From positions 3,162,001 through 3,226,000 of the forward strand of contig NW_023503374.1 in NCBI RefSeq assembly GCF_014529535.1: 64,000 nucleotides of DNA. Reading direction: 5' to 3'. Below the pieces are notes generated by a model. It searched no databases. It was given only the letters and a program-made list of their open reading frames with translations, and was not told where the DNA came from. The translations under genes and the position numbers were made by a program. The DNA comes from Bradysia coprophila (taxonomy: Eukaryota > Arthropoda > Insecta > Diptera > Sciaridae). Position 1 is the first letter of the stretch, and every line of letters begins with the position of its first letter. Positions 34,056 to 44,843 of the stretch are shown piece by piece.

Positions 34056-37000
34056 TCACTGGCTGACAACGAATCCAGCTGCTTTCAATTCTTCATTTTG
34101 CGGTCCAAGAACGTAACGTCCTGTCGGCTGATCAGGTCGCTTCAAATACAATTCTGTAACCCGTATCAAGTCTTCGTGTCCAACATTTAGAACTCGTTGC
34201 CGATGTTCGTTACGCAATTCCTGTTGTCGGATAACACAGATAAATATGAACAAAAAATCGAAATGAATGTTTTACCTGACTTAAGCCAAATATGAACATA
34301 TCTTGACCCTTCGATCCAGCCGCAACTGGAGCATCAATTCCTTTGATTACTCCCAACTTGGCTTCGAACACCGTTTGATCGCAGATGGATTTAAAGTTTT
34401 CGGTAATCCATTTGCCCGACTGATCGAAGATCTCCAAAGTTTTGATGGTGTTCGGATCGCGATAGCTGAAGAAACTGAACATTCCATCTTTTCCGACTCT
34501 AATACCGCTCCCATATGCACCATTCTTTTCACGCACCATTTTCAGCAGATACTTTGACGACAAAACTTTTCCGAGTACCTGGAGAGCAGCACTGTCCGCA
34601 TGCATGTACGGCACCGTTAAAAATGATTTGGCGCAATAGTTCACTGGAATCGACATCACCTTGTGAACGTTCAACGGTGGCAATATAGCCGATGGCATCA
34701 TCGACGGAAAGTAGATTTGTTCGGGATTTGTGGTGTTCCGAATAAATCTCGTTAGATTGTCCATGCAAGGTACGAATGTGGCAGCTGATGTATTGATCGC
34801 ACACTTCAAGTTACAGTTACTGAAAATATGATCGGCAATGGCGTCCAACTGGTACAGTATTTCATACGGGCTGGCCGTCTTCACCAAATTCTTCATGAAC
34901 GTAATGTGCTCGATTCCCGAAAGATTTGCGGACAAGTTTGAGGAATGGCTAACCAGACCGGACGCCCCTTTGATTGCGTAGCTGTGACCATTTTCCGCAA
35001 CACCATTGGATAAATGGGACATATAATTTGCAAGAAGCATCTCGAAGCGCTTGTGGTCATCGAAATTGAATTTTGTTAGCAGATCGTGAACGACCTCGAA
35101 CATCAGCGGGACATTTTTGTCCAAACAATAAGAGCCAAACATTAGGCCAACATTGTAGGCCATCACATCGTAAATGCTCTCCGATGAATGAACGTTGAAG
35201 CCTATGCCAGACGTGATCGAATTGACGTACTTGTCAAAAGTACGGTAGTCATGCGTCAGAGTACCCATTTGATTGATCACGTTTGCGAGGAGTGGAAGTA
35301 ACGGCTTGTGTTCGGGAAGAATGTCGATAACATTGTACATCCCATGGAAGTACGTAACTTGGTTCGTATTGGTCGTCACCACTTGCGTTGGAATGCCGCC
35401 CACATTGAAGAATTCGATTTTGAACGGCGGTGGTGGGTATTTCACATCATGCAACGACAATGATGGCAGTACGTTTGCATTGCCTTTCTTCTTCTGTGCC
35501 TCGGCTAACTTTTGACAATTGCTGGCTACTTTCTGCTTCTCTTCTTCCGATAGAGATTCGACTTTCTGAGCGATAACTTTCTCTTCCTCTTCGTCGAACT
35601 TCTTTTCGTATTCGACATCCGGCGACATTGTCATTGTCAATCGATGATTGTTGTCCTTGAAATGCTCTTTCACCTTTTTCTGCAAATACTTCGGATCCTT
35701 GGCAATGTTGTTCCGAATCTCTCGCAAAAACTGTTCGAACTGTAGATATTTGAGCACGTCTGCGTCGTGGTTCAGAGCAGCCGTTAGTATGAACAACAAA
35801 TTCAAGCCGAATTTGGCCGATTGATGCTTTAAACTCAACTCGTAGCTGTTCAGGACACTGTTAACGTGGTCCGGATCGAATCCCTCGTCAATCACATCGT
35901 CTATGGTTTTGTGCATCAATTTCTCAATCTTCAACAAGTCCGCCTTATCAACATCCTGAAATCCAATGACAAACATTGTATCCTTCGTCGACGCGACGTA
36001 TCCGTTCGAGGGCAAATAACCGCCAGATATGTTCGGTTCGATGATGTTGGAGTAAAATTTCGAGTTGGGTCCTTGGTACAACAGTTCGGTAAGGACATGC
36101 AGCAACATCGTTTCTTTGACGTCGGTCACATCGTTGGTCAAGTATCCCACGGCGATTTTATTTTGTTTTTCGATCGGCGCTCCCATTTCGTCGAATCTAC
36201 CTTGTATGGTCAGTGACAGTGGCTCGTTCCATCGCTTTTGGGACGTTACTTCACTGAACGTCGTTTCAATCGGATCGTATTTGCTTAGATACTCATCGTT
36301 CAGGTATTTCAGTGTGGGAAGTAACGGGAAATTTCCATAACTGTAGAACCGTGCATTGCTTGGATGATAGTACTTTCTGTGAAACTCCACCAAGTCGGCA
36401 TGACTTAAATTTGGAATTACTAATGGGTCACCGCCAGAACAGTACTGGTATGTGGTGTCCGGCATGATTGCATTCAAGAATTTACTGGAGAATAATTTGG
36501 TCGTTTCCGAGAAGGCTCCTTTCATTTCGTTGTACACGATGCCTTTGATCACGAATCCGGCGTCCTGGTCTTTCAGATCTTTGTGCTCCAAACGCCAACC
36601 CTCTTGCAAAAAGTCCAGATACTCAAGCTTCGGCTTGAACACCGAATCCAAATAGACTCTTTGCAGGTTTCTGAAGTCCTTCTCGTTCATACTCGCAAAC
36701 GGATAACTTGTGTAGTCTGGCCCCGTCAATGCGTTCATAAATGTGGCCACACTTCGGTCGGACATTTTGTGGAACGGATCACGTAGCGGGAATCGTTCCG
36801 AACCGCTGAGCACATTGTGTTCCAGTATGTGAAACATTCCGGTTGAATCGGGTGGCGTCGTACGGAAATTGATGGAAAAAACGTTATTCGTGTCATCCCT
36901 GTCCAGATGAAGGTACTTCGAGCCGAGCTTTTCATGTTTGAAGACATACGCCGTCATACTGAATTCATGGATCGGTTGAACATCAATGCACAAAAATCCT

Positions 37001-37200
37001 TCGTACTTCGATCCGGGCGTGAATTTGAAATTTAATGGAGCCGGTACTGGACCACTTTGATGAATTGGTGGATTCTGTATATTCGGCTGCAGCTGACCAT
37101 TTTGCGGTATGAAAAGACCGTTCGATGGAAAACCTGCACACCGTTGAACTATGTGACGCAAGTTCCACATTTTTGTAAATCGTTTTGATTGTCGCAACAT
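34056..37200 (-). CDS. Pitrm1: presequence protease, mitochondrial (PreP / PITRM1)
   Basis: This M16C metalloprotease degrades cleaved targeting peptides and other short peptides in the mitochondrial matrix. The model is complement(join(34056..34220,34276..37200)), 1,029 aa, close to the usual length of about 1,037. The single intron is 55 bp (GT..AG) and keeps the frame as GLSQ-ELRNEHRQ. The inverted zinc motif HILEH is at residues 124-128. The N-terminus is basic and Ser/Arg-containing, as expected for a matrix signal; I chose the ATG at 37,198-37,200. The two M16 halves are joined by a Lys/Glu-rich coiled linker (around residue 550), and the C-terminal half includes the nucleophile-side block GAYGSGIRVGKDGMFSFFSYRD. 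The last exon ends in AAGFVVSQ. The gene is intact and divergent to SDHAF4. Confidence 0.97.
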
Positions 37201-38139
37201 TTTGCAAGCGTTCACTGGCCGATCGAAAGGTTTATTAGCTTTCTATTAACAACGCTTCGCTATTTTGTTTCAATATTTACCTTGACTATATTGCTCGTCG
37301 ATCTCTTTTTTTGTTCGTTTTTCGACTAGACAGAAAATTTGCTGGGTTTTATTCCGTGGATTCCTTTGCGTACATTTGCAGCGGTTGCTAGATTTGAAAC
37401 TAAGTTAAGTGTTGAGAGTGATTTTTAAAATGGTGTCGTCAACAGAGATGTCTTATTACTATCATGAAGACTCAGAGCATATTTTTAGTAAATTATTTTG
37501 GGAAAACTGACCAATCAATTTCCAAAATTTAAGAAATAATTTTTTGATAAATTTCGTAGATTTTGCCCTGCGAAGAATTCAAGGACAAATATTAGTTTGA
37601 AACGACCAAGGTAGATGGCATTTGCAACAAAATTTCGTGCCACCGCACATCTGATTCAGCCATACATTACCTTCATACTAAATTTACCTTGGAAATGACA
37701 ATAGGCTGTAAAAGTGTAAAACGATTGTAACGCTATAGGAGTGTAGCGTAGCGGTAAGGTTACATTCTTCACGGGTTTTAGTCAATGCTATATGGGCGGA
37801 GATAATGCCATATATAACATAGAATATATACACAAGGTGTGGTAATGTCAAAATTTTTATGGAACGGAGGAAATAGCTATTTCATATAAACAAACTCACC
37901 TGGTTTGTACATTCATTGATATATAACTGAATCAGATTTGCAGTGGCATGAATCTGAGCCATCTGTTTCGTGATAGGCACAACATTTTGTGAAACACAAG
38001 TAACAATTAAAAAAAAGTGTGTCATTAGCGTCGAACTATTGTGTTAGGTCGAGCGTCTGAATGGCATTACCTCCACCCATATATTTACCTTGGTTTTAGT
38101 TACCCAATTTATCCAAAGTAATCACTTTCATTGATCGGT
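37201..38139. other. PITRM1 upstream region
   Basis: It holds the probable PITRM1 promoter, with no recognised core element. A solo arm at about 37,840-37,902 matches the hairpin of 39,346-39,502. An A-box-like TAGCGTAGCGG at about 37,744 lacks a good B box. Confidence 0.4.
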
Positions 38140-38700
38140 TCACCTGTAGAGGAGAATGGAGTTTAGAAACTCAGGGTAAAATCTATTACAATTTAATACT
38201 TTTCTTCATCAAAAGTCTGCTGTCACTGAATTATTTTTTCATGAACAAACTTCACTGCTGTGACATTTCATGGGAATGAATCAATGTGAAGTACTATAAA
38301 AAATGTGGCGCCTCTACAGGCCAACCGACTAGACGAAGAGGCGCTGCAGTTTTTCAGTACTTCTTCACTCTGTCTGATACAATATTGACATGAAATGCCA
38401 TAGCAATCGATAGCAATGAAGTTGGTTCCCACAAAAAAATAGAGCGTTGACATTTAGAAGTTTTATGACGAAATGGGACAAGTGGCTTGGCCTGTAGAGG
38501 CGTTACATTTTTTGCATAGTAGTTCAATCTTCAATTTTCATGTGAAACAACTTCACATTTGTCACTACAGAACAAATATCACCAATGGTGATAATCACCA
38601 TATGAAAATAAGCGCAGTGACAGCAGTAATTTTATGACAGAATGTACTATGGGAAAACTCTATTACATTTCTTCTTAGTTTCTTAACATCATTCTCCTAT
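38140..38700. repeat. dispersed repeat R1 (copy 2, compound)
   Basis: It shares with 7640-7860 the blocks 'tctattacattt', 'aacttcactgctgtgac', 'atttcatggga' and 'ctacaggcca'. Parts also occur inverted, so it is fold-back-like (for example 'acttcactgctgtgacattt' near 38,250 against 'aaatgccatagcaatcgatagcaatgaagtt' near 38,395). Confidence 0.5.
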
Positions 38701-39345
38701 GTACTGGAGAACTATACGAAAATCTATTACATTTTAGAGTCAGTTTCCAACGTTTCCAAACAGCATTTCCATGTAGGAACTTGAAATGAGGAACACTTCT
38801 CTGTTCATAATTGTACAGAAATCTATTACATTTGAACTCTAAACAGCATTTCCATCTATAGACGTTTTAAATTTGAAGAAGAACTGGATGGTCTGAGAGG
38901 AAGAACTACTGGCAGCTGACAGCCGTAATCGCTTCGCTTTAGATTACTACCGTTCACGTTCGTTGAATAAATTAAAAGTGAAAATTGAATGAAAGTGATC
39001 AAAAGCGAAGCGATTCTTGAAACTTAAAAGCAATGAAAGTAGATAAGTAGATAAGTAGAAATTTGCACTAGAAATGAGTTCGTTTGAGGTGGCGCCATGC
39101 AAATCCGTATGTGCTCCGGCTAGAACAAATTTGAACGTTTGGCCATACCTATCTATTTACTTTCATTACTTAAAAGGTCTATAAACACGTAAACGCATAG
39201 AGTTACACTCTATAACTCTATGCGTAAACGTATAATGCAAACCCTAAACTAAAAATAGTGCATAACTGCGCATTTACATTTAGTCGGGTTCTTGCGTCAA
39301 TACGCTCGCTTTACGTGTTTCGAGCTTTTCGAGCACACAAGGTAT

Positions 39346-39502
39346 GGCAGGAGGTATGGTCTAATGTCAAAATTTGTATGGAGCTGAGGAAATAGCGATT
39401 TCATATAAACAAACTCACTTTTCAATGAAAATAACTGAGAGGTGAGTTTGTTTATATGAAATCGTTCTTTCCTCCGGCCTGTATGGATAGACCATACCTG
39501 CC
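39346..39502. mobile_element. hairpin MITE
   Basis: Arms of about 65 bp contain 'ggtatggtcta', 'gaggaaatagcgatttcata' and AAACAAACTCAC, mirrored at the right. The loop is about 25 bp. A solo left arm occurs near 37,840-37,902. Confidence 0.75.
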
Positions 39503-39542
39503 ACCTGGCCAAAAAATGAAGATTCTGTCCACTAAAATTCCA

Positions 39543-39658
39543 GAGCACAGAGTGTTCACATTCTGTTTACAAAAGAAATTCAGGTGTACAGAGTGTTCAC
39601 ATTCTGTACACGGAAAAAGTCAGTCGTACAGAGTGTTCACATTCTGTGTACACAACTC
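39543..39658. repeat. 40-bp tandem repeat, three units
   Basis: CAGAGTGTTCACATTCTG occurs at 39,548, 39,589 and 39,629 with related spacers. Units two and three are flanked by GTACA/TGTACAC, so each unit can form a short hairpin. Confidence 0.75.
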
Positions 39659-40046
39659 AAAATGTGCACAGAAACCAAGAACAGGTGAACAAATGATACA
39701 CAGTTCGAATACAGATGTGAACTATTTTGAGCACGATCTGTGAATTTTTCACAGTTTGTTAATATTTTGTGGACAGAAGTCGATTCTAATTTATCGTTTT
39801 ACCCGAAGGGCTGGTTTGCACATTCATTGAGAAAATGTACTCTGTAACTCGATGTAGCAAGGACTTGTAACTTATTATTCTTGCAACAACTCTCGTGAAT
39901 CATAGGTGTGTTCCAAGTAACTCTGTAACACGAATTTTCACTGGCCGAACGAACACGATTTACTCCATGGAGATCGGTCTTCACATAAATATTGATGAGG
40001 TTATGTCTCTATATGGATGAAATTTGACAGTTCGTATGGCTTTAGC

Positions 40047-40272
40047 AAGGCTGTATACTTTGGGGAGGTCACGCAGATACAGATACGCGGGTTACACACC
40101 AAAGTTGATGATAAAATGGCCGATTTCATACAAAAATTCACCTACTCTGATGATTCTCGTCGTCTTGATGATGTGGTGAATTTTTTGTATATGTAAAGTC
40201 ATCAGAAGTGGGGTGTTCCCGCATATCTAATAAAATGGCGGTCTGCGTGACCTCCCCAAAGTATACAGCCTT
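40047..40272. mobile_element. MITE, AAGGCTGTATACTTTGG family
   Basis: Terminal inverted repeats of 31 bp (AAGGCTGTATACTTTGGGGA... and its complement) are essentially perfect, with inner pairing around 'aaaatggc' and 'attcacc'. Partial relatives are at about 40,985-41,025 and about 48,877-48,925, and a minimal fused end pair sits at about 43,625-43,643. Confidence 0.8.
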
Positions 40273-40690
40273 GGGCTTTAGAACAAATACTGTTAGGAAA
40301 CCTCGGTTGGCCTGCAGAGATTTTTTTCAGTACTTCATTCTTTGCGGTCTATTTTCATCTACATACAGAAGAGATGTTAATATGACGACTGGGTCGTTTC
40401 GATGGATAGAGGGACTATGTCGAATGACAGTTGGGTTTTTGAGAGAGAATTCAATACATTTTCACTCAACCAATTTCAAAATCATTCGCCATATTCAATC
40501 TATCCGTCGAAACGTCCCAGTCGTCATATGACCATCTCTCTGTATACATAGCTTCACGCCGGTATGCAAAATGTCCATGAAATGTTACAGCAGTGAAGTT
40601 GGTAAAATATAGAACTCACATTTGCAATTTTATGAGAAAATGTACTAGAATTATACGAAACTCTATTACATTTGATCTTTAGTTACTTTA
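40273..40690. repeat. dispersed repeat R1 (copy 3)
   Basis: It carries 'cctgcagagatttttttcag', 'agtacttcattctttgcgg', 'cagcagtgaagttggt' and 'ctctattacatttga'. An internal inverted pair GACGACTGGGTCGTTTCGAT / ATCCGTCGAAACGTCCCAG lies at about 40,383 and 40,500. Confidence 0.5.
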
Positions 40691-41233
40691 GTTCGGGTGA
40701 ATCTTCATTTGTTATGTTGCATCCGTGACATTTTACATGATCATGTTGTTGGAACTGCGTTGTTTAGTATTGAGTGTTGCAATGTGTTGCAACCTAACAA
40801 AGTGAATTTGTCTTGTGTCCAACATTATAAAGATTATATTCACCCGAAACTTTGGATCCGTGTGGTCTTGCGGATTTGCGTTATCTTCAGTATGTATATT
40901 TACCTTGCTTTTGCCATGCAAGCAAATTCACCAAAGTCGAATTTGTATGGCGTGCTGAATTTTTAGGATGAAACGTCGTGTCTACCGGTATCTGCGTGAC
41001 CTCTGTAAAGCTCACAGCCTTCCTGACACCAACGAACTCAATAAAATTGCGATTCGCTGACCTCTCCAAGTTTACTTATCCATTTCTGTGCCACTCGTGT
41101 TAAACGAAACGGGCTGACTATGTGTGCACAAAGTTCAGTTCGTTGATTGAGCAATTTTGTAAGAAAACTTCGCTTTCCTATGACAGTCAGCACCAAAACA
41201 TATGAAAGTTAGTCAACAAAAACAGAACTGAAA

Positions 41234-41662
41234 ATGATCGCTTCTAAGTGGCTAAATAGCACTGTGTGGCACTTGAGATTCAACCAAATTAGTTTAAGGA
41301 CAGGTACGTCGTACATAGCTACGTTAAACTTGCTGCTTTTGATTGCTAATTCTGTTATGCAAACTAACTTCCTGTTCCCCTGACTACCAACAGCATTACA
41401 ACGTACTCATTCGACGGACAAACCAACGTCCGACAAACCGTTGAGTCCACGCATGGAAGAGTTTCAGAAAAAATTGCGAGAAAAAACACCGATCGGTAAA
41501 CTGGACGAAATTGAGGGACCACATCCGTATCAAGAGAAAGAGCCGCTGAAACCATTTCCCAACAACACTAATCCGGAAACGGGCGAAGTTGGTGGACCGC
41601 GAGGACCCGAACCGACACGGTATGGTGACTGGGAGCGGAAAGGTAGAGTTAGCGACTTTTGA
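41234..41662 (+). CDS. Sdhaf4: succinate dehydrogenase assembly factor 4, mitochondrial
   Basis: This small chaperone binds the flavinated SDHA subunit and promotes its joining to SDHB in complex II assembly. The model is join(41234..41303,41394..41662), 112 aa, near the usual size of about 110-120. The first exon gives [16 protein letters not shown], a basic amphipathic mitochondrial presequence. The intron is 90 bp (GTACGT...CAG) and splits an Ala codon. The C-terminus is the family signature: [20 protein letters not shown] followed by [10 protein letters not shown] at the stop. The start was chosen because the in-frame ATG upstream of a consensus donor gives a presequence and a correct phase. 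The gene ends 100 bp from the WWOX stop on the opposite strand. Confidence 0.93.
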
Positions 41663-41762
41663 TTTTTCGCCAATTTGTTTAGTGTAATTGTTATGACACG
41701 ATAGTATAAGGTCCGAGGCTTTGGACAACGGGACAGTGATTAGGAAAAGATTAAAATTTCTT

Positions 41763-43396
41763 TCAATTTAAAATTTGTTTAATCAATTTCTCACTGATGT
41801 CAAACAGCGAGCTGGCCATTTCTTCATTCTGTGACGCCACACTCGGAGTACAGAAATAGCAATTGTTGTAGTACTGTCCACTGATGCCAGTCAATTCCGT
41901 GGCAGTCGCACAATAAACGGTTGTGCTTGCAGCTTGTTGCTAATAATTAAAGGAAAATTGGGTTCGGTCACTTGCTTAGACCATTTCGCCGACAACTAAT
42001 GACTTACCAATGACTTGGTGAATGGTCGTACAATAGCAAAGATCAATCGATAGAACCACCAATTCCGTGACAGTGACGACGAAACCATGTTACCGGGATG
42101 CAAAGAGTACACACAAATCCCTTTGTTTTGCCAACGCTGACGGGGACGGAAACGAACGATTAGTACCGCAAGAAATGGAAGCTTGACATTCCATGTCGCC
42201 CTTTTACCATTGTCTTATTATCAACTCACCCTTCCCAATTCCCTGGCAAAGAGAACATTGCAAAGTTTCGCGTTATTGTAGGCCATCATACTCCAATACT
42301 TTTGTGGCGACGGCATCAACAGCTGTTCGCTCAGCTGTGTTGCAGGTAGATTGGAAAATCTAAAAAAAATATTGTTGGTCGGGTTATTCACCGAAAAACA
42401 AATGATTTGCTCAGAAGCACAAACCTATGCGATTCTGACGACACGACGACCACCCGTGAAGTGTGATCCAGAAGATTTTCCAGCGAAGTTACCAAATGGA
42501 AATGGGACAAATGACACACCTGGAATGTTGTTTCAATATTGTCTTCACTTAGGGAGTACGGCAGTGCAAAAACAGCCGCATTTAGAATGAGCATGTCGAT
42601 GTGACTGTAAGTATGGTCCGGGGAAACGTTGGTGAATTGTATTATAGTCATAACTAACCAGCTTACCTGACATCCTTCTGAATATCGTCAACAAAATGTT
42701 GTACCGACCGAAGTGAGCCCAGGTCCAATTTCATAAATCGACATTTCTTCCCAGCAGCCGGTTTTTCGGTTGCAATTTTCTTTATCGCTTCTTCGGTGGC
42801 CTTTTGATTGCGACAAGCCATTATAACCGTACAACCATGAAGTGCCAGCGATCTGGCTGTTTCAAATCCTATACCAACGTTGCAGCCAGTTATCAGTGCG
42901 GTTTTGCCGGATAGGTCTTTTCCGTGTAAGACCTGTAAAGCCGTACTGCCCGCATCGAACCGTTGTCGAACTTCGCTAATATTTCTTGGTATCTCTTCCA
43001 CGGCGAAGGCGAGTCTCGGATCGGTATACGTTCTTTGAATGTTTTTCGTATCGATGAATACTGTGCGACCACCGGGCTCCGTCTAGGAATGGAATCAAAT
43101 TTTAGATGTCATGACATTTATCCGACAGGCAGCGATTCACACTTCTCGTTCCCAGCCGAATGGTAAGTCACCGGCTACTTTTTTGGACTTTCCGGTGCGT
43201 GGATGGGTCCATTGGGTGGTTTTGTTTTGATGACTGAAAAATGAGTCAGCTCTTTGAGAAACGAGAAAATGGTTTGAAAGCGTTCGCTGTTCATTTACTT
43301 GACATAGTAAACGTAACCGTTGCTTGTCGCTCGTTCTTCCCAAGCGGGAGGTAGTTCGTCTTCTGAATCCGAATCTGGTAGTTGAATAGGAGCCAT
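41763..43396 (-). CDS. Wwox: WW domain-containing oxidoreductase
   Basis: WWOX combines two WW domains with a short-chain dehydrogenase domain and acts in metabolism and signalling through PPxY partners. The model is complement(join(41763..41939,42008..42136,42230..42359,42425..42604,42667..43082,43143..43233,43299..43396)), 406 aa (human 414). All six introns are 59-92 bp, have GT..AG ends and preserve phase. WW1 spans residues 16-44 (W19, W41, P44). WW2 starts at W60 and has Tyr82 where a second Trp would stand, as known for this family. The NAD(P) motif is TGCNVGIG (residues 128-135). The active site is YNNAK with Y289 and K293. The block [11 protein letters not shown] is family-typical. 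The N-terminus [14 protein letters not shown] confirms the start. Confidence 0.95.
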
Positions 43397-43579
43397 TAAA
43401 AACTAAGAATATTCAATTTTAACCGTATCAACAAAGCGATAAGAAGGACAAACACACAAATATGTATCTCAGTTTGATTGACAGCTATGTGTGCGGTAAA
43501 TGAAGACAACACAATCTAGTACCGACGTCACAAATCCCGACAAACAAAAAGAGGAACGAAGAGAGCCAGTAAGAGACTG

Positions 43580-43751
43580 TTAAGTGTCCATCCCACTCTA
43601 CAAAAAGTACTCCGTGAGAGCAAGGCTGTATACAGCCTTACGTGATAGAATCGTGAGAGCAAACTGTCAAATAAACAAAGAAAAAATTGAAAAAATTCAA
43701 TTTTGTCTCTCACACGGAGTGCTTTTTTGGTAAGAGGAAACTAAGCATTAT
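43580..43751. mobile_element. MITE, TTAA family, copy 3 with internal insertion
   Basis: The ends are TTAA (43,580-43,583) and TTAT (43,748-43,751). The right arm carries the family blocks 'gtcaaataaacaaag', 'caattttgtctctcacacgg' and 'cttttttggtaag'. Between the arms lies AAGGCTGTATACAGCCTT, a back-to-back pair of the ends of the 40,047-40,272 MITE family. Confidence 0.7.
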
Positions 43752-43895
43752 GACGTGGAAGTGTAGGTGAAACTGAGTTTGAACAAAGAAATTGCGAGAG
43801 CACAATAGACTTGGACGATTGATTTTAGCCAAAAATCGTCCACGACAGGTATGTTGTCAAATTGAGTGTGTCTTCATCGAAATCAGTTAAATAAA

Positions 43896-44085
43896 CTGGT
43901 TAGTTCCCAGTTAACTGGACTTTTACATACAAATTTTGACATATCATCGAGACCAGTTAAATAATTCTCTTTTCTTCGCTCTATATGGTATAAAAGGGGG
44001 GAAAATTACCAGTTCACTTACTGGTCTCGATGGGTGATACGTCAAAGTGCGTATGTAAAAGTCCAGTTAACTAGGAACAAACCAG
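43896..44085. mobile_element. hairpin MITE
   Basis: CTGGTTAGTTCCCAGTTAAC and 'ggacttttacatac' in the left arm pair with their inverse at 44,060-44,085. A second paired block is 'atcgagaccagt' / 'actggtctcgat'. The element lies in the WWOX-AMACR divergent spacer. A single GTTAACTGG-type motif recurs in each arm. Confidence 0.75.
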
Positions 44086-44196
44086 AGATATTATTGAGGT
44101 TATGGTTATATGGATGAAATTTGACAATTCATATGGCCTTGGAACAAACCTATTTAACTGAGCTCTTTTGGTGAACACTCTTTTTGACATTCTATT

Positions 44197-44290
44197 TTAA
44201 TGCTTGATTTTCTCTTACCAAGAAAGTACTATGTGTGAGCGACAAAATTGATTTTTACTCTCACGAAGTACTTTTTTTTAGTGGAAACCA
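44197..44290. mobile_element. MITE, TTAA family, copy 4 (short)
   Basis: TTAATGCTTGATTTTCTCTT matches the left end of the 18,863-19,099 copy. The element is internally deleted and the right end is lost after 'gtggaaacca'. Confidence 0.65.
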
Positions 44291-44312
44291 TATATAACAC
44301 TCAATGTACTGT

Positions 44313-44521
44313 AGGGCTTTTTTTAGAAACATGTTTCTAAAAGTTTCTTAGGTTTCTCAAATGTTTTTCAAAGTTTCTAAAGTTTTTCAGAAGTTTCTGA
44401 AAAGTTTCTCGAATTTTTTCTTGAGAAATTTTAGAAACAATTTTAGAAACTTTAGAAACTTTGAAAAACATTTCAGAAACTTAAGAAACTTTTAGAAACA
44501 TGTTTCTAAAAAATAGGCCCT
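44313..44521. repeat. 208-bp palindrome built of AGAAAC/GTTTCT units
   Basis: AGGGC...TTTTAGAAACATGTTTCT at the left pairs with its inverse at the right. Each arm is a run of roughly 10-bp units ending GTTTCT (left) or AGAAAC (right). The centre is near 44,415. It is both a palindrome and a degenerate tandem repeat. Confidence 0.8.
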
Positions 44522-44528
44522 GGTACTG

Positions 44529-44676
44529 TTATGATGAGAGAGAAGGAAATGTAATTCAGACCAGTTATTTTAACTTGCCTTTGGGATATGTCAAACATTA
44601 ATTCTAATTTGCAATGACAAGTACCCCAAGGCAAGTTATAATTAAATGGTCTTCGAAACTCTCGCTCTGATCATAA
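44529..44676. mobile_element. MITE, AACTTGCCTTGGGG family
   Basis: An inverted pair starts TTATGATGAGAGAG, and its inner block AACTTGCCTTTGGGATATGT pairs with 'acaagtaccccaaggcaagt'. Single-arm relatives form a tandem array at 48,972-49,290 and a lone unit at 61,225-61,330. Confidence 0.75.
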
Positions 44677-44843
44677 AAGTGTATGTATCACATCCTACGA
44701 TCCAACAAGCGCTTAGTGGGATTTTGTTGAGTTGATAATGATTTTCAAACGCCAAAACACTTTTCGCATAGCAGTTCAAAGATTAAGTGGTTTTTGGATG
44801 TTCATCGTATACTTAGTATTAAATTGAATTTACAAACTGCAAT

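Noticed and set aside
35866..36340. Plus-strand frames of 116 and 91 codons
   Set aside because: Antisense shadows of the PITRM1 coding exon.
37735..37800. tRNA gene candidate near TAGCGTAGCGG
   Set aside because: Good A box but the B-box region (GGTTTTAGTC) and stems do not fit a tRNA.
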